A DNA stretch of 64,000 bases from Marixanthomonas sp963974425 (GTDB lineage: Bacteria; Bacteroidota; Bacteroidia; Flavobacteriales; Flavobacteriaceae). Positions within the stretch are counted from its first letter, which is position 1, and each line of letters begins with the position of its first letter. This document shows, in pieces, positions 55,552 through 64,000 of the stretch. The notes beneath the pieces are model-generated. The model had not been told where the DNA came from. It worked only from the letters and a program-made list of their open reading frames with translations, and did not search any database. The stretch covers positions 1-64,000 of the forward strand of contig NZ_CAXBCK010000009.1 of NCBI RefSeq assembly GCF_963974425.1. The letters are read 5' to 3'. A program made the position numbers and the translations under genes.

Positions 55552-56328
55552 ATGAGATCAATATGGAATGGTTCGGTAAGCTTTGGATTGGTTTCAATAC
55601 CTATTAAATTATTTTCAGCTTCAGAAGACCGAAAAATAGATTTAGATATGCTAGATCGCCATGATAACGCACGTATCAGGTACAAAAGGATTAATGAAGA
55701 TACCGGAAAAGAAGTAGCTTGGAAAGATATTGTTAAGGGTTACAAAATGGACGATGAATATGTTGTCTTAGAAAAGGAAGATTTTGAGATTGCCAATATG
55801 AAAAAAAGTAAGACGATCGATATAGAAGAATTTGTAGCAGAGAAAGAAGTATCAGATTTATTATTTAAAAAACCTTATTTTCTTCAGCCCCAAAAAGATG
55901 GGGAAAAGTCCTATAACTTATTACGCAACGCTCTAAAAAAAACCAAGAAGTTAGGTATCGCAACATTTGTTATGAGGCAAAAAGAACACTTGAGCTTAAT
56001 TGGAGTCTATGAAAACACATTGGTACTTCACGTGATTCGGTTTGCTGATGAAATTAGAGATCCCTCTGAGTTAAAAATACCTAAAAGCAAGGTCTCTAAG
56101 AAAGAGATTGATATGGCTTTATCACTTATTGATAATTATACTGCTAAATTTGAATTGGATAAATACGAAGATGTATATAATGACCAATTAATGAAAATTA
56201 TAGAACGTAAAAAGTCAGGAAAGAAAGTAAAACCTAAAAAGCACAAATCAGAACCTACGAAAGCCACAGATCTTATGGCCAAATTAAAGGCTAGTTTGGA
56301 AGCCAAAAAGAAATCAAAAGCTTCCTAA
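55552..56328 (+). CDS. ku: non-homologous end-joining Ku protein
   Basis: 258 residues. The N-terminus MRSIWNGSVSFGLVSIPIKL is the bacterial Ku hallmark, followed by RIRYKRINEDTGKEVAW and the Ku core up to about 190. The C-terminal basic tail (KKVKPKKHKSEP ... AKKKSKAS) can bind DNA. Ku homodimers thread onto broken DNA ends and recruit LigD. The next gene, ligD, starts one base after its stop. Confidence 0.96.
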   Translation: MRSIWNGSVSFGLVSIPIKLFSASEDRKIDLDMLDRHDNARIRYKRINEDTGKEVAWKDIVKGYKMDDEYVVLEKEDFEIANMKKSKTIDIEEFVAEKEVSDLLFKKPYFLQPQKDGEKSYNLLRNALKKTKKLGIATFVMRQKEHLSLIGVYENTLVLHVIRFADEIRDPSELKIPKSKVSKKEIDMALSLIDNYTAKFELDKYEDVYNDQLMKIIERKKSGKKVKPKKHKSEPTKATDLMAKLKASLEAKKKSKAS

Positions 56329-56329
56329 T

Positions 56330-58783
56330 ATGTCTTTGGACGATTATAATGCTAAAAGGAACTTCAAAAAAACGAATGAACCTGAAGGCGAAACAAATAG
56401 TGACGACCTAAATCGCTTTGTTATTCAACGTCATGAGGCTAGTCATTTGCACTATGATATCCGCCTGGAACATAATGGGGTATTAAAGAGTTGGGCAGTG
56501 CCCAAAGGACCTTCTATGAATTCTGCTGATAAACGATTGGCTATCCATACTGAAGATCACCCCGTCTCCTATCTCTTTTTTGAAGGGGTTATTCCTAAAG
56601 GTAATTATGGAGCGGGCAAAATGAGTATATGGGATTCTGGTACCTATACATTATACAAAGGTTCTTCCTTTAATTCGCAGTATAAAAAAGGTGACTTAAA
56701 ATTAACGTTTAAAGGCTCCAAGTTAAAAGGGCAGTTCGCATTAGTAAAAACGGAGCACGGTGACAAACAAAACCAATGGTTACTTATAAAGAAAAAAGAT
56801 CCATTTGCCACTGAGCTTATGTATGACCCAGAAGAATCTCAGCCAAAAGAATATGCATCCGCAACAAAAACAAATAAAACTATTTCCCTCAATAGTCAAA
56901 TTAAACCCATGCTAGCCACAAATGGCTCCTCCATTTTTAATAATCCTAACTATATTTTTGAATTGAAATGGGATGGATATCGTTTACTATCAAATGTCAA
57001 CAATGGAGAGGTAGAAATTTATTCGAGAAATGGAATAGTTTATAACAGTAAATTCCAAAAAATTGTAGAAGAACTACAACAAATACCTCATAATTGTATT
57101 CTTGATGGAGAACTGGTCGTAGTGGACACAAACGGAAAGCCTGACTTTTCTAAACTTCAAAATTATACTCCACGACAACCAGAAGGCACCTTACGCTATT
57201 ATGTTTTTGACCTGCTGTATTTAAACGGTTATGCTACTACTTCCTTGACCTTGTTAGAGCGAAAAAGCCTATTACCGGAATTACTTGAGGACCTAGAGAG
57301 CATCTATTATTGTGATCACATCGACGGAATGGGAATCACATTATATAATAAAGCCCTAGAGGAAGGTTTGGAAGGGGTAATGGCAAAAGAAAAAAATAGT
57401 GATTATACCCCTAATTATCGAACGGACCAGTGGTTAAAAATAAAACATGTCCACACCGATGAATTTATAATCTGTGGGTTTACCATCACAAAAAAAGATT
57501 CCCTGTTTGGTTCTTTATTATTAGGCTCTCGAAAAGATGGTACCCTTAGATATGTTGGGAATTGTGGTACAGGGTATTCCACTACAAAACAAAAAGAAAT
57601 ACTGGAAATCTTACAACGATTTATAATAGATGATTCGCCTTTTTCTGAAGAAATAAATCTGAAAGGACGAACTCCTCAATGGGTATCTCCCTATATATAT
57701 TGTGAAGTATCCTTTACCGAATATACTAAAAATGAACTTTTAAGACATCCTGTTTTCAAACGGTTACGTCTCGACAAAAGCTCCATAGAGGCTGTTAATG
57801 AAATACAAGGCAAACGTACTTTTCCTAATCCAACAAGCAATAAGGACATTAAAAGAAAAGGTGAACGACCTCCAAGATCGGGTACGGATGTACTCACTGT
57901 AAATAGTATTCCAGTGCCCATCTCTAATCTAGACAAAGTCTATTGGCCCAAGTCGGGTTATAGAAAATATGATTTAATCGATTACTACCTTCAAATCTCT
58001 GAAACTATACTACCATATTTAAAGAACCGTCCTCAAAATTTACATCGGCATCCTAACGGGATTGAAGGCGATTCATTTTATCAAAAAGATAGTGAGAATT
58101 TACCAGATTGGATCGAGTCATTTAAACAGTATTCTAAGTCTTCTAATAAAAATATTGATTATTTATTATGTCAGAATGAAGCAACCTTACTTTATATGGC
58201 TAATTTAGGATGTATCGAATTAAATCCGTGGAATTCTCAGATAACTCATATAGAACATCCAGATTATGCTATCCTGGATCTAGATCCTTCACCTAATAAT
58301 ACGTTTGAACAAATAATAGAAGTAGCCCAGGCCGTCAAAGCAGTTTTGGATAACGCAGGTATAAACGGTTATATTAAAACCTCAGGCAGTAGAGGACTCC
58401 ATATCTTTATTCCTTTAGGGGGGCAATATAGTTATTCAGAAACTCGCAACTTCGCAAAATTATTGTGTTATTTTGTTATTGATTTGGTGCCCTCTTTAGC
58501 CACGATTGAACGAACCAAAACAAAACGTGATGGAAAGATATATCTTGATTACTTACAGAATGGACGAGGACAAACTATCGCTTCAGCCTATTGCGTACGT
58601 CCGGTTTCAGAGGCTTGTGTCTCCACCCCGCTTTTATGGAAGGAAGTGAAATCGGGTTTGAAAATAGATGAATATACCATTAAAACCGTTCCAGAACGCT
58701 TAAAAAAGCTAGGGGATATATTCGAACCTATACTTAAAGAAGAGATAGATATGAAAAGCGTAATTGATACCTTAAACGCTTAA
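56330..58783 (+). CDS. ligD: DNA ligase D with phosphoesterase, ligase and polymerase domains
   Basis: 817 residues, order PE-LIG-POL as in Pseudomonas. PE domain (about 29-190): FVIQRHEASHLHYDIRLE, HTEDHPVSY. Ligase domain: nucleotidyl lysine K213 in ELKWDGYRLL, IYSRNG, DGELVV, and WLKIKH (motif V). OB-fold region to about 500. Primase-polymerase domain from about 525: LDKVYWPKSG, the catalytic DLDPS, and SGSRGLHIFIPL. It trims, fills and seals double-strand breaks together with Ku, with one base between the genes. Confidence 0.96.
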   Translation: MSLDDYNAKRNFKKTNEPEGETNSDDLNRFVIQRHEASHLHYDIRLEHNGVLKSWAVPKGPSMNSADKRLAIHTEDHPVSYLFFEGVIPKGNYGAGKMSIWDSGTYTLYKGSSFNSQYKKGDLKLTFKGSKLKGQFALVKTEHGDKQNQWLLIKKKDPFATELMYDPEESQPKEYASATKTNKTISLNSQIKPMLATNGSSIFNNPNYIFELKWDGYRLLSNVNNGEVEIYSRNGIVYNSKFQKIVEELQQIPHNCILDGELVVVDTNGKPDFSKLQNYTPRQPEGTLRYYVFDLLYLNGYATTSLTLLERKSLLPELLEDLESIYYCDHIDGMGITLYNKALEEGLEGVMAKEKNSDYTPNYRTDQWLKIKHVHTDEFIICGFTITKKDSLFGSLLLGSRKDGTLRYVGNCGTGYSTTKQKEILEILQRFIIDDSPFSEEINLKGRTPQWVSPYIYCEVSFTEYTKNELLRHPVFKRLRLDKSSIEAVNEIQGKRTFPNPTSNKDIKRKGERPPRSGTDVLTVNSIPVPISNLDKVYWPKSGYRKYDLIDYYLQISETILPYLKNRPQNLHRHPNGIEGDSFYQKDSENLPDWIESFKQYSKSSNKNIDYLLCQNEATLLYMANLGCIELNPWNSQITHIEHPDYAILDLDPSPNNTFEQIIEVAQAVKAVLDNAGINGYIKTSGSRGLHIFIPLGGQYSYSETRNFAKLLCYFVIDLVPSLATIERTKTKRDGKIYLDYLQNGRGQTIASAYCVRPVSEACVSTPLLWKEVKSGLKIDEYTIKTVPERLKKLGDIFEPILKEEIDMKSVIDTLNA

Positions 58784-58790
58784 TATATTG

Positions 58791-59228
58791 CTACATTAAA
58801 AGTACCATCGTAATACCAAAAATTATATGGGCGAATATTAAATGCAGATAATATTTTTTTCTTTCAACTGAAGGCGGATGGGGATGTATTATGAATCCCA
58901 ATTGCCAAAAGCAAACTCCAATCACCCCAGCGATAGAACCGAAGATAATCCCAGATACTAACGTAATAGGTATATTGAAAATATGTCTGCAAAAATTAAA
59001 TATAACAACTAAAAAAATCCCAATTAAAACGTGTATGACCCATCCTAATACATGTTCTTTTCCTATTTTAAAAGGTTGAGAAGGTATTCTTCTAATAAAT
59101 AAGTTTATCAATTGAGGTTCTTTCATATTGCTATGAGTAAAATAAGAAACGCCATAGCTAAATGCTGTCATAGTAAGTGTGGCTAATACTCCAATTGAGA
59201 TAACTGAAAATAAGATTGTCATAATCAT
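58791..59228 (-). CDS. small multi-spanning membrane protein
   Basis: 145 residues with four hydrophobic helices: about 4-25, 62-82, 87-110, 125-143. Short loops contain FTHSNMKEP, a RRIPSQPF segment, and IIHPHPPSVERKKYY. It resembles DUF2938-type membrane proteins by layout only, and the assignment is weak. It converges with ligD, with 7 bases between stops, and is not part of that operon. Confidence 0.6.
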   Translation of the reverse strand: MIMTILFSVISIGVLATLTMTAFSYGVSYFTHSNMKEPQLINLFIRRIPSQPFKIGKEHVLGWVIHVLIGIFLVVIFNFCRHIFNIPITLVSGIIFGSIAGVIGVCFWQLGFIIHPHPPSVERKKYYLHLIFAHIIFGITMVLLM

Positions 59229-59431
59229 TAAATTGGTGGATTAAAAATAACTTATTTTTTTATAAATAACGATATCTAATTATTCCAATAAAATGATTGG
59301 TATGTAATTAAACATTCCACATTCAAAAAATTATAAACTTCCCTTAAAAACTCTAAATGATATCCTAAATCACTGCTTTATATACTTTTAAATAGTTAGC
59401 TTTAAAACACTTAACAGAAAACATAGACATT

Positions 59432-59605
59432 ATGAGAACTCTATATGCTACTTTAACAGTGATATTTTTGTTCATTGGATTGGTAAGTCAGTTTTATTTT
59501 AATCATACCCCGTTAAACGCATTTTATTTTCTTACAGTGCTATTCGGAATTTTATCCATAATATGGAATAAATCGCCCGAGTATTATCGGAGACATTCCA
59601 AATAA
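59432..59605 (+). CDS. small two-helix membrane protein
   Basis: 57 residues, below usual annotation cut-offs: MRTLYATLTVIFLFIGLVSQ, a short loop with FYFNHTPLN, then FYFLTVLFGILSIIWNKS and a basic end YYRRHSK. Two hydrophobic helices are clear. It lies 43 bases upstream of the frameshifted DUF421 gene. No family recognised. Confidence 0.55.
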   Translation: MRTLYATLTVIFLFIGLVSQFYFNHTPLNAFYFLTVLFGILSIIWNKSPEYYRRHSK

Positions 59606-59648
59606 ACTCCTTTTTTAATTTCAGTTAAATACAATAAAACAGACACCT

Positions 59649-60177
59649 ATGGAAAAATGGTTTGCTACTGATTTTATAACCCTTACCGCAATTGCCATTA
59701 CTACCGTGGTTATTTATGCTATTGTAATTCTATATACACGCATCTTCGGTAAACGAAGTTTTTCAAAAATGTCGAGTTTTGATTTTGCTATGACCGTGGC
59801 CGTAGGTTCATTAATTGCTACAACCATTCTATCGCATTCTGTATCTTTATTGGAAGGGATGTTCGGTTGCTTTATGATTTTTGCTATGCAGATGTTGGCT
59901 GCTCTTTCGCGACGCTGGAAACCCTTTAGAAAAGCCATTGACAACAGTCCCTTACTTATTATTAATGGATGGCTCACTTATCTTAGATGATAATTTAAGA
60001 AAGGCTCGGGTATCGGAAGGAGATTTGCGCTCGAAATTAAGGGAAGCTAATATTTTATCCCTCTCTGAGGTTAAAGCTGTCATCTTTGAGACTACTGGTG
60101 ATATTATTGTTATTCATTCTAAAAATGCCGAGGCTCAAGTAGCTGAATGGCTATTAACGGATGTTAAACGTAAATAA
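59649..60177 (+). pseudogene. DUF421 membrane protein gene with a frameshift
   Basis: The first reading frame (59649-59990) encodes three helices and KMSSFDFAMTVAVGSLIATTI, matching the intact copy at 54110-54631. Around 59955-59970 (CTTATTATTAATGG) the coding continues one base out of frame as DGSLILDDNLRKARVSEGD ... ANILSLSEVKAVIFETTGD to 60177. Together they would give a full-length protein, so one extra base breaks the gene. It may be a recent mutation, a sequencing error or a slippage site. Confidence 0.8.
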
Positions 60178-60336
60178 AATGTATGCACTGTTCATAAACC
60201 TATTGTATAAAAAAAGCCTTAGGTACCCATATCAGTTTACTCAGAGATATCCATTTGCAACGGATTGTATTATGGCTATGGTAACTACTGAAATAAACAA
60301 TCAAGCTATAAATAATAACCAAAATATTTCTTATAC

Positions 60337-60870
60337 ATGAAAGATTTTTTAAATAAAAATAAACGCCCGTTGTTTGGTGGGCTAATAGCAACACTTTTCA
60401 TCGGAATAGGAGTTTTTTTTCTAGGCAATTTATCAGGATATGAAGCCAAAAAATTAATAAGTACTTCTCTATCTGGCATTAATATGCTTTGCAATACCAT
60501 TGTTCTGGCCTCAGCAACTATTTTAGCACTATTGCTTACACTTTTGGGTATAAGCACGGGCACAAAATCTAAATTGAAAAATGCTCATTATAAACAGGTG
60601 TTATCCATTGCCAAATTTGATACTATTTTATTTGTAGGCGCATTACTACTCTTTCAACTTTTTAATATTCCTATCACCGAAGCAGACAATGTGCCTACAG
60701 CGTGGTATGACATAATCTATTGGACAACGTTGTTTTTTTCGTCCGTTTTAAGCGGGATGATGATTACAGTTATTTTAATGTTATATACCACCGTAACCAA
60801 TATTATAAATATAGTAGGTCTGGGAAAGGATCATTACTTAATTAATGATGAAAAGAAAGACAAAGATTAG
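60337..60870 (+). CDS. conserved-looking membrane protein of unknown function
   Basis: 177 residues with four hydrophobic helices (about 11-31, 48-70, 91-109, 124-150), a charged middle loop (TGTKSKLKNAHYKQV) and a cytoplasmic end KDHYLINDEKKDKD. No family is recognised. It precedes the SemiSWEET gene by 70 bases in the same direction. Confidence 0.7.
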   Translation: MKDFLNKNKRPLFGGLIATLFIGIGVFFLGNLSGYEAKKLISTSLSGINMLCNTIVLASATILALLLTLLGISTGTKSKLKNAHYKQVLSIAKFDTILFVGALLLFQLFNIPITEADNVPTAWYDIIYWTTLFFSSVLSGMMITVILMLYTTVTNIINIVGLGKDHYLINDEKKDKD

Positions 60871-60940
60871 ACATATTTCTTAATAATTAAAGGGGTGATT
60901 TTCAAAAAAATTTAAAATACTAGGTCTATAACTTTGATAT

Positions 60941-61216
60941 ATGGACGCTATAACTCTGTTAGGCTTATTTGCAGGCATATGCACCACTTCGGCTGTAGTA
61001 CCCCAACTAATTCGAGCTTGGAAAACAAAAAAAGTAGAGGACGTTTCTCCCATTATGTTTGCAATTCTTTTATTAGGAGTAAGTCTTTGGGTTGTATATG
61101 GTGTTTTAAAAGATGATTTAGCCATCATAGTTACTAACGGTCTATCTTTAATTTTAAATATGAGCATGCTTTATCTAATGGTTTGTTATAGAGGGAAAAA
61201 ATTGTATCTTTTTTAG
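60941..61216 (+). CDS. SemiSWEET sugar transporter half-unit
   Basis: 91 residues with three helices of the PQ-loop type: LLGLFAGICTTSAVVPQLIR contains the PQ motif, then DVSPIMFAILLLGVSLWVVYG and GLSLILNMSMLYLMV. SemiSWEETs dimerise into one sugar pore. The C-terminus is short and basic (CYRGKKLYLF). It is the last intact gene before the palindrome array. Confidence 0.9.
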   Translation: MDAITLLGLFAGICTTSAVVPQLIRAWKTKKVEDVSPIMFAILLLGVSLWVVYGVLKDDLAIIVTNGLSLILNMSMLYLMVCYRGKKLYLF

Positions 61217-61269
61217 TTTCTAAGGGTAATTAAATTGAGCAAACCAAATTGAAATAGAGGTTGAAATTA

Positions 61270-61313
61270 AAAAAACCAGAACTTCTGTGAATTCACAGAA
61301 GTTCTGGTTTTTT
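61270..61313. repeat. palindrome copy 1, 44 bp perfect
   Basis: 22-bp arms with the centre GTGAATTCAC and outer A6/T6 runs; CCAGAACTTCTG is in the left arm. It would act as a strong bidirectional terminator. Confidence 0.9.
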
Positions 61314-61974
61314 ACCAATTCCTTCATTAAGTATAGTTTATAGAATTTTTGTAAGTGAGTTTTTAATAAAATTTTCCATTTTTTGGGTTTTAGCTAATTT
61401 TTCCAAGAAATCAAATAAAATTTTGAATATATCTACAATGTTTTTTTATTTCCTTCTTATCAAGCACCAGAATATTTAGTTGGCCTTTCTTTCTCGTTTT
61501 AATTTTAATCAATAACAAGTCCATCTTTTACTTAGTTGAGGTGTGTTCTAGACACAGTCACATCCACTATTTAATCCAGATATTTTATGACTGTGATCGG
61601 AAAAGCTCTTAACAGTAGTAATGTCAATTTTGTTTGTTTATTTTATTTCTTCACCGTTTAGATGTTTTTTAATAATGTCTTATCTAATAAAGGTTCCATA
61701 ATGAAGTTGTTAAATATATTATACAACTTTTAAAAGTGGTTTAACTAAAGGTAACCCTTCTATTCAAAAAAATACAAGTAACATAGTGTTTAAATTAACT
61801 ATGAAGGCATTTTCAGACACTGAACGAAAATCTACTTTGGAAATCCTGGAACTTTATTAGGAATTTTTCTAGAGCATGTCAATATAGAAATCAAATAAAT
61901 TATGTAATGTAACTTTAGTAGGAATCAGGAAGTTGAGAAATACCAGATTAAAATAAATGAAGATTGACATCAAA

Positions 61975-62014
61975 AAAACCAGAACTTCTGTGAATTCACA
62001 GAAGTTCTGGTTTT
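61975..62014. repeat. palindrome copy 2, 40 bp perfect
   Basis: Same core as copy 1 (CCAGAACTTCTG plus its inverse around GTGAATTCAC); arms end where A4/T4 runs stop pairing. Confidence 0.9.
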
Positions 62015-62624
62015 ATACTTTTTTAATGTCGTAAACTGTATTGTTTATAGTACATAAGAAGAATTTTTATAAAATTCAAACAGATTTTTGAGTATAGTTA
62101 TAATCTTTTTTATTTCCTTCTTATCAAGTACTAGTTCTTTTCATCTTCTATTTGATCTTCAATATCCTTATATTTAGTTGGTGTTTCTTGCCCGTTTTAA
62201 TTTATATCAACAATTTATGCGTCTTATACTTAGTTGAGATGTGTTCTAAACGCAGTCACATCACCGCGATTTAATCCATATCTTTTATGATCGTAATCGG
62301 AAAAGCTCTATACATTAGTAATATTATTTTTCATGATGATTTTATTTCATCCCCATTTAGAGATTTTTATATTAACAACTCTTAATAGTGGTTTGCTTAA
62401 AAGATAACTCAATAAAAAATTTGAAATAGTTTTTTTAAATTAACTATGATGACATTCATTAACATCTCAAAATACTGAACTGAAATCTATTTTAGAAACC
62501 ATTGAATTTTATTGGGAACTTTTTTAGGGCAATTCAATAGGTAAATCAAATAAGTTACGTGATTTAATTTTAGGAGTGAGTGAGGAAGTTGAGCAATACC
62601 AAATTGAAATAAATGAAGGTCGAA

Positions 62625-62668
62625 AAAAAACCAGAACTTTTGTGAATTCACAGAAGTTCTGGTTTTTT
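62625..62668. repeat. palindrome copy 3, 44 bp with one mismatch
   Basis: Same core; T at 62640 opposes G at 62653, which still pairs as G-U in RNA read from the plus strand. Other positions are intact. Confidence 0.9.
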
Positions 62669-62670
62669 AC

Positions 62671-63119
62671 TTTTTAAACAATAGTAAAAAATAAAATTTG
62701 AAAAGATAAAATAATAGTCTAATAGTATTATTTATGTTAACTCTGTTCGATTTTACAATTCTCGAGAAAAACTTTTTCTGGAAAAATGTAAAAAAGTTAT
62801 CATGAAATATTGAATTACAGATCCTTATAGTAAGGAATCTTTAAAACACCAGAAAAAAATTGAAAATGATGATTTTTTAGTTTTTATGGTAGTTTTTGAG
62901 CTTTTTAATAGAAAATAAAGTAAGAAATACTTCTCGTTTGAAGAATTTAAACTAACACTTTTACCTTAAATGAGTTTTACATTCATGTTTTCTTAATGAG
63001 CTGAAATTAATTATTTTCTTAATAACTAATATTTTTATCCTATTCAATTTAGATTTAATATACGGAAATCTCTATCATAGTTTTTCTTTCGTTATGATTA
63101 AATCACGCTTTTATCTATT
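62671..63119. other. non-coding AT-rich stretch right of the palindrome array
   Basis: 449 bases with no complete gene. The first 12 bases resemble the left end of the repeat unit. A stop-free plus-strand segment at 62814-62918 (ITDPYSKESLKHQKKIEN...) looks like a further decayed coding remnant. No hairpin beyond the third palindrome. Confidence 0.45.
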
Positions 63120-63530
63120 TTACAGTCTACTGCCTATTTTCTGGATATCTTCTTCAGAAAAGCCAAAGTAGCTCATTTCATAGATGCAATGGACAATAAC
63201 TTCCTGTTCTGTAAAATTAGTTAATGTTTCATCATTAATATCCATCCCCAGCCAAATCCGCCAAGGGGTCAACTCGATACCTTGTGGATATTTTTCGTCC
63301 TCATTTCTCGGATTATTATACTTTGCAGAAACATCAATATATTCTTCATTATCATCTTTTTCTATGGAAAGTACTATTGACATATCAGTATCTTCGGGTT
63401 GCATCATTACCAAATTTTCAAAAACTACTTTATATCCTTCTAGATTTTTAATAGCCTCGGGATAAATTTCTGAAAATTTAGAGTAAATATTAGACCAAGT
63501 ATTATTCTGTATAAGTTTTTTAAACTTCAT
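63120..63530 (-). CDS. small hypothetical protein
   Basis: 136 residues, soluble, acidic. It starts MKFKKLIQNNTWSNIYSKFS and has the conserved-looking TPWRIWLGMDINDETLTNFT and VIVHCIYEMSYFGFSEEDIQ segments. The pattern recalls DUF6557-type proteins from memory, with low certainty. It lies between the array and the nucleotidase gene on the same strand as the latter, 34 bases apart. Confidence 0.65.
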   Translation of the reverse strand: MKFKKLIQNNTWSNIYSKFSEIYPEAIKNLEGYKVVFENLVMMQPEDTDMSIVLSIEKDDNEEYIDVSAKYNNPRNEDEKYPQGIELTPWRIWLGMDINDETLTNFTEQEVIVHCIYEMSYFGFSEEDIQKIGSRL

Positions 63531-63564
63531 TGAGACTACTAAATTTTTAATGTTATGATTATAA

Positions 63565-64000
63565 TCAAGTAAGGTTTTTCAAGTAAGCTATCACCGCTTT
63601 CCAATCTGCAAAATCTTTATCTCCTTTTGGGCCAAAATGAATATGTTTCCCCAGAAATTTTCCAGCTCCATTTGCAGTGCGATCATCTATAAGGAAATCG
63701 CCGTGAACTAAATGTTTATTATGCGAAAGAATCAACCTTTTATATGCTTCATCGGGTAAGTATTTCTTCACCCAAAGTAATTTATCTTGCCAAGCGGAAG
63801 GGTTATCCCAAGGAGCTGTAGATAATATATAAGTGTCAAAATTTTTACACAACCACTTATAGCCCTCAATGGCACCATCATAGGGCTCCATTAAAAAGAA
63901 AATTCCAGGGACTTCATCTAAATCGCCTTCATATTTTAGCTTATCTTCTTCTGAAATTTTATCGATGCCCGATTTAAAGTTTACCAACACATTGTCCATA
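63565..64000 (-). CDS. 5'(3')-deoxyribonucleotidase (HAD family), 5' end outside window
   Basis: At least 144 residues. The visible start MDNVLVNFKSG is the HAD motif I (DMDNVLVNF); the true start probably lies a few codons beyond the right edge, where the preceding sequence is not seen. Motif II/III region: YILSTAPWDNP with the nucleophile-side Thr/Ser, and DFLIDDRTANGAG as motif IV (DD). It should remove phosphate from deoxynucleoside 5'- or 3'-monophosphates. Confidence 0.88.
   Translation of the reverse strand, partial: MDNVLVNFKSGIDKISEEDKLKYEGDLDEVPGIFFLMEPYDGAIEGYKWLCKNFDTYILSTAPWDNPSAWQDKLLWVKKYLPDEAYKRLILSHNKHLVHGDFLIDDRTANGAGKFLGKHIHFGPKGDKDFADWKAVIAYLKNLT

Larger units (their letters stand above)
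61217..62670. repeat. array of two diverged ~700-bp units bounded by three palindromes
   Basis: Two tandem units (61314-62014 and 62015-62668) match along most of their length: TTTATTTCCTTCTTATCAAG, CTTAGTTGAG-TGTGTTCTA, and ATCGGAAAAGCTCT. The 50 bases left of the first palindrome match the right end of the units, so a third copy is truncated at the SemiSWEET gene. The minus strand keeps a remnant ending in the helix LDKKEIKK followed by hydrophobic residues. The plus strand keeps NTELKSILETIEFYWELF and EEVEQYQIEINE. Both are broken by stops and frameshifts. A minus-strand gene and a plus-strand gene, or a large RNA, are possible origins. Confidence 0.7.

Noticed and set aside
60929..60936. 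TAACTTTG as a promoter -7 box for the SemiSWEET gene
   Set aside because: The ATG at 60941 is only five bases away, so transcription would begin inside the gene; probably chance.
61541..61595. Stem CACAGTC/GACTGTG in the first repeat unit as a conserved RNA helix
   Set aside because: The second unit changes both sides in ways that do not restore pairing, so this particular stem is not supported.
61270..62668. CRISPR-like array made of the three palindromes
   Set aside because: Spacing is 650-700 bp, not 25-40, and the intervals are related to each other rather than unique.
37781..64000. Second attachment site (direct repeat of the tRNA-Lys 3' end)
   Set aside because: I did not see another copy in this window; it may lie outside or the element may be old.

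Overview
The window reads as a chromosome segment of a marine-type member of the Flavobacteriaceae (Bacteroidota). Base composition is AT-rich. Promoters of the TTG-N19-TAnnTTTG type can be seen, and there are almost no Shine-Dalgarno sites. A secreted protein carries a type IX (Por) sorting tail, and there are membrane-anchored AraC regulators and LytTR/LytS pairs. Short intergenic repeats of the CTTCG...GCTCAGTG kind also occur. The species cannot be fixed from the sequence alone.

Left part (1-37565), mostly ordinary core and accessory genes. It starts with an NtrC-type response regulator (cut by the window edge) and its soluble histidine kinase, then the proton-translocating transhydrogenase operon pntAA-pntAB-pntB. 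Next is a 14-kb minus-strand export operon: MacA-like adaptor, MacB-like ATPase, four tandem FtsX/MacB-type permeases, a second ATPase and a TolC-like outer membrane protein. Divergent from it lies a sigma-54 response regulator/histidine kinase pair. Then come a membrane AraC regulator beside a 1453-residue secreted T9SS protein, a LytTR/LytS pair, a cluster of EF-hand, YHYH, MORN-like and SCO proteins, a fused AGCS symporter, a FKBP-like lipoprotein with a calcium-repeat tail, an S4 RNA-binding protein, a PyrR-like phosphoribosyltransferase and shikimate kinase.

Middle and right part (37728-64000), accessory. tRNA-Lys(TTT) is followed immediately by a tyrosine recombinase, which marks a likely island edge. 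After it come: (i) a tightly packed three-gene operon encoding a DEDDh exonuclease/GIY-YIG nuclease fusion, a Y-family polymerase and a short DnaE, apparently a translesion or mutasome module; (ii) a small four-helix stress protein with a lysine-rich partner; (iii) a fully overlapping five-gene operon encoding a tiny membrane protein, a SbnA-like PLP enzyme, a FAD/NAD(P) protein, a Y4yA/SbnH-like PLP decarboxylase and an AraC regulator, with a clear promoter and an inverted repeat on its -33 box; (iv) a stress block of MscS channel, two DUF421 proteins (one frameshifted), SDR, Ku and three-domain LigD, plus small membrane proteins and a SemiSWEET.

At 61217-62670 there is an unusual non-coding array: three copies of a 40-44-bp nearly perfect palindrome, 703 and 652 bp apart, separated by two diverged copies of one ~700-bp unit that holds decayed coding remnants on both strands. 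The window ends with a small hypothetical protein and the start-truncated gene of a 5'(3')-deoxyribonucleotidase. The best candidates for something undescribed are the five-gene PLP/FAD operon, the exonuclease-Y-polymerase-DnaE operon and the palindrome array.
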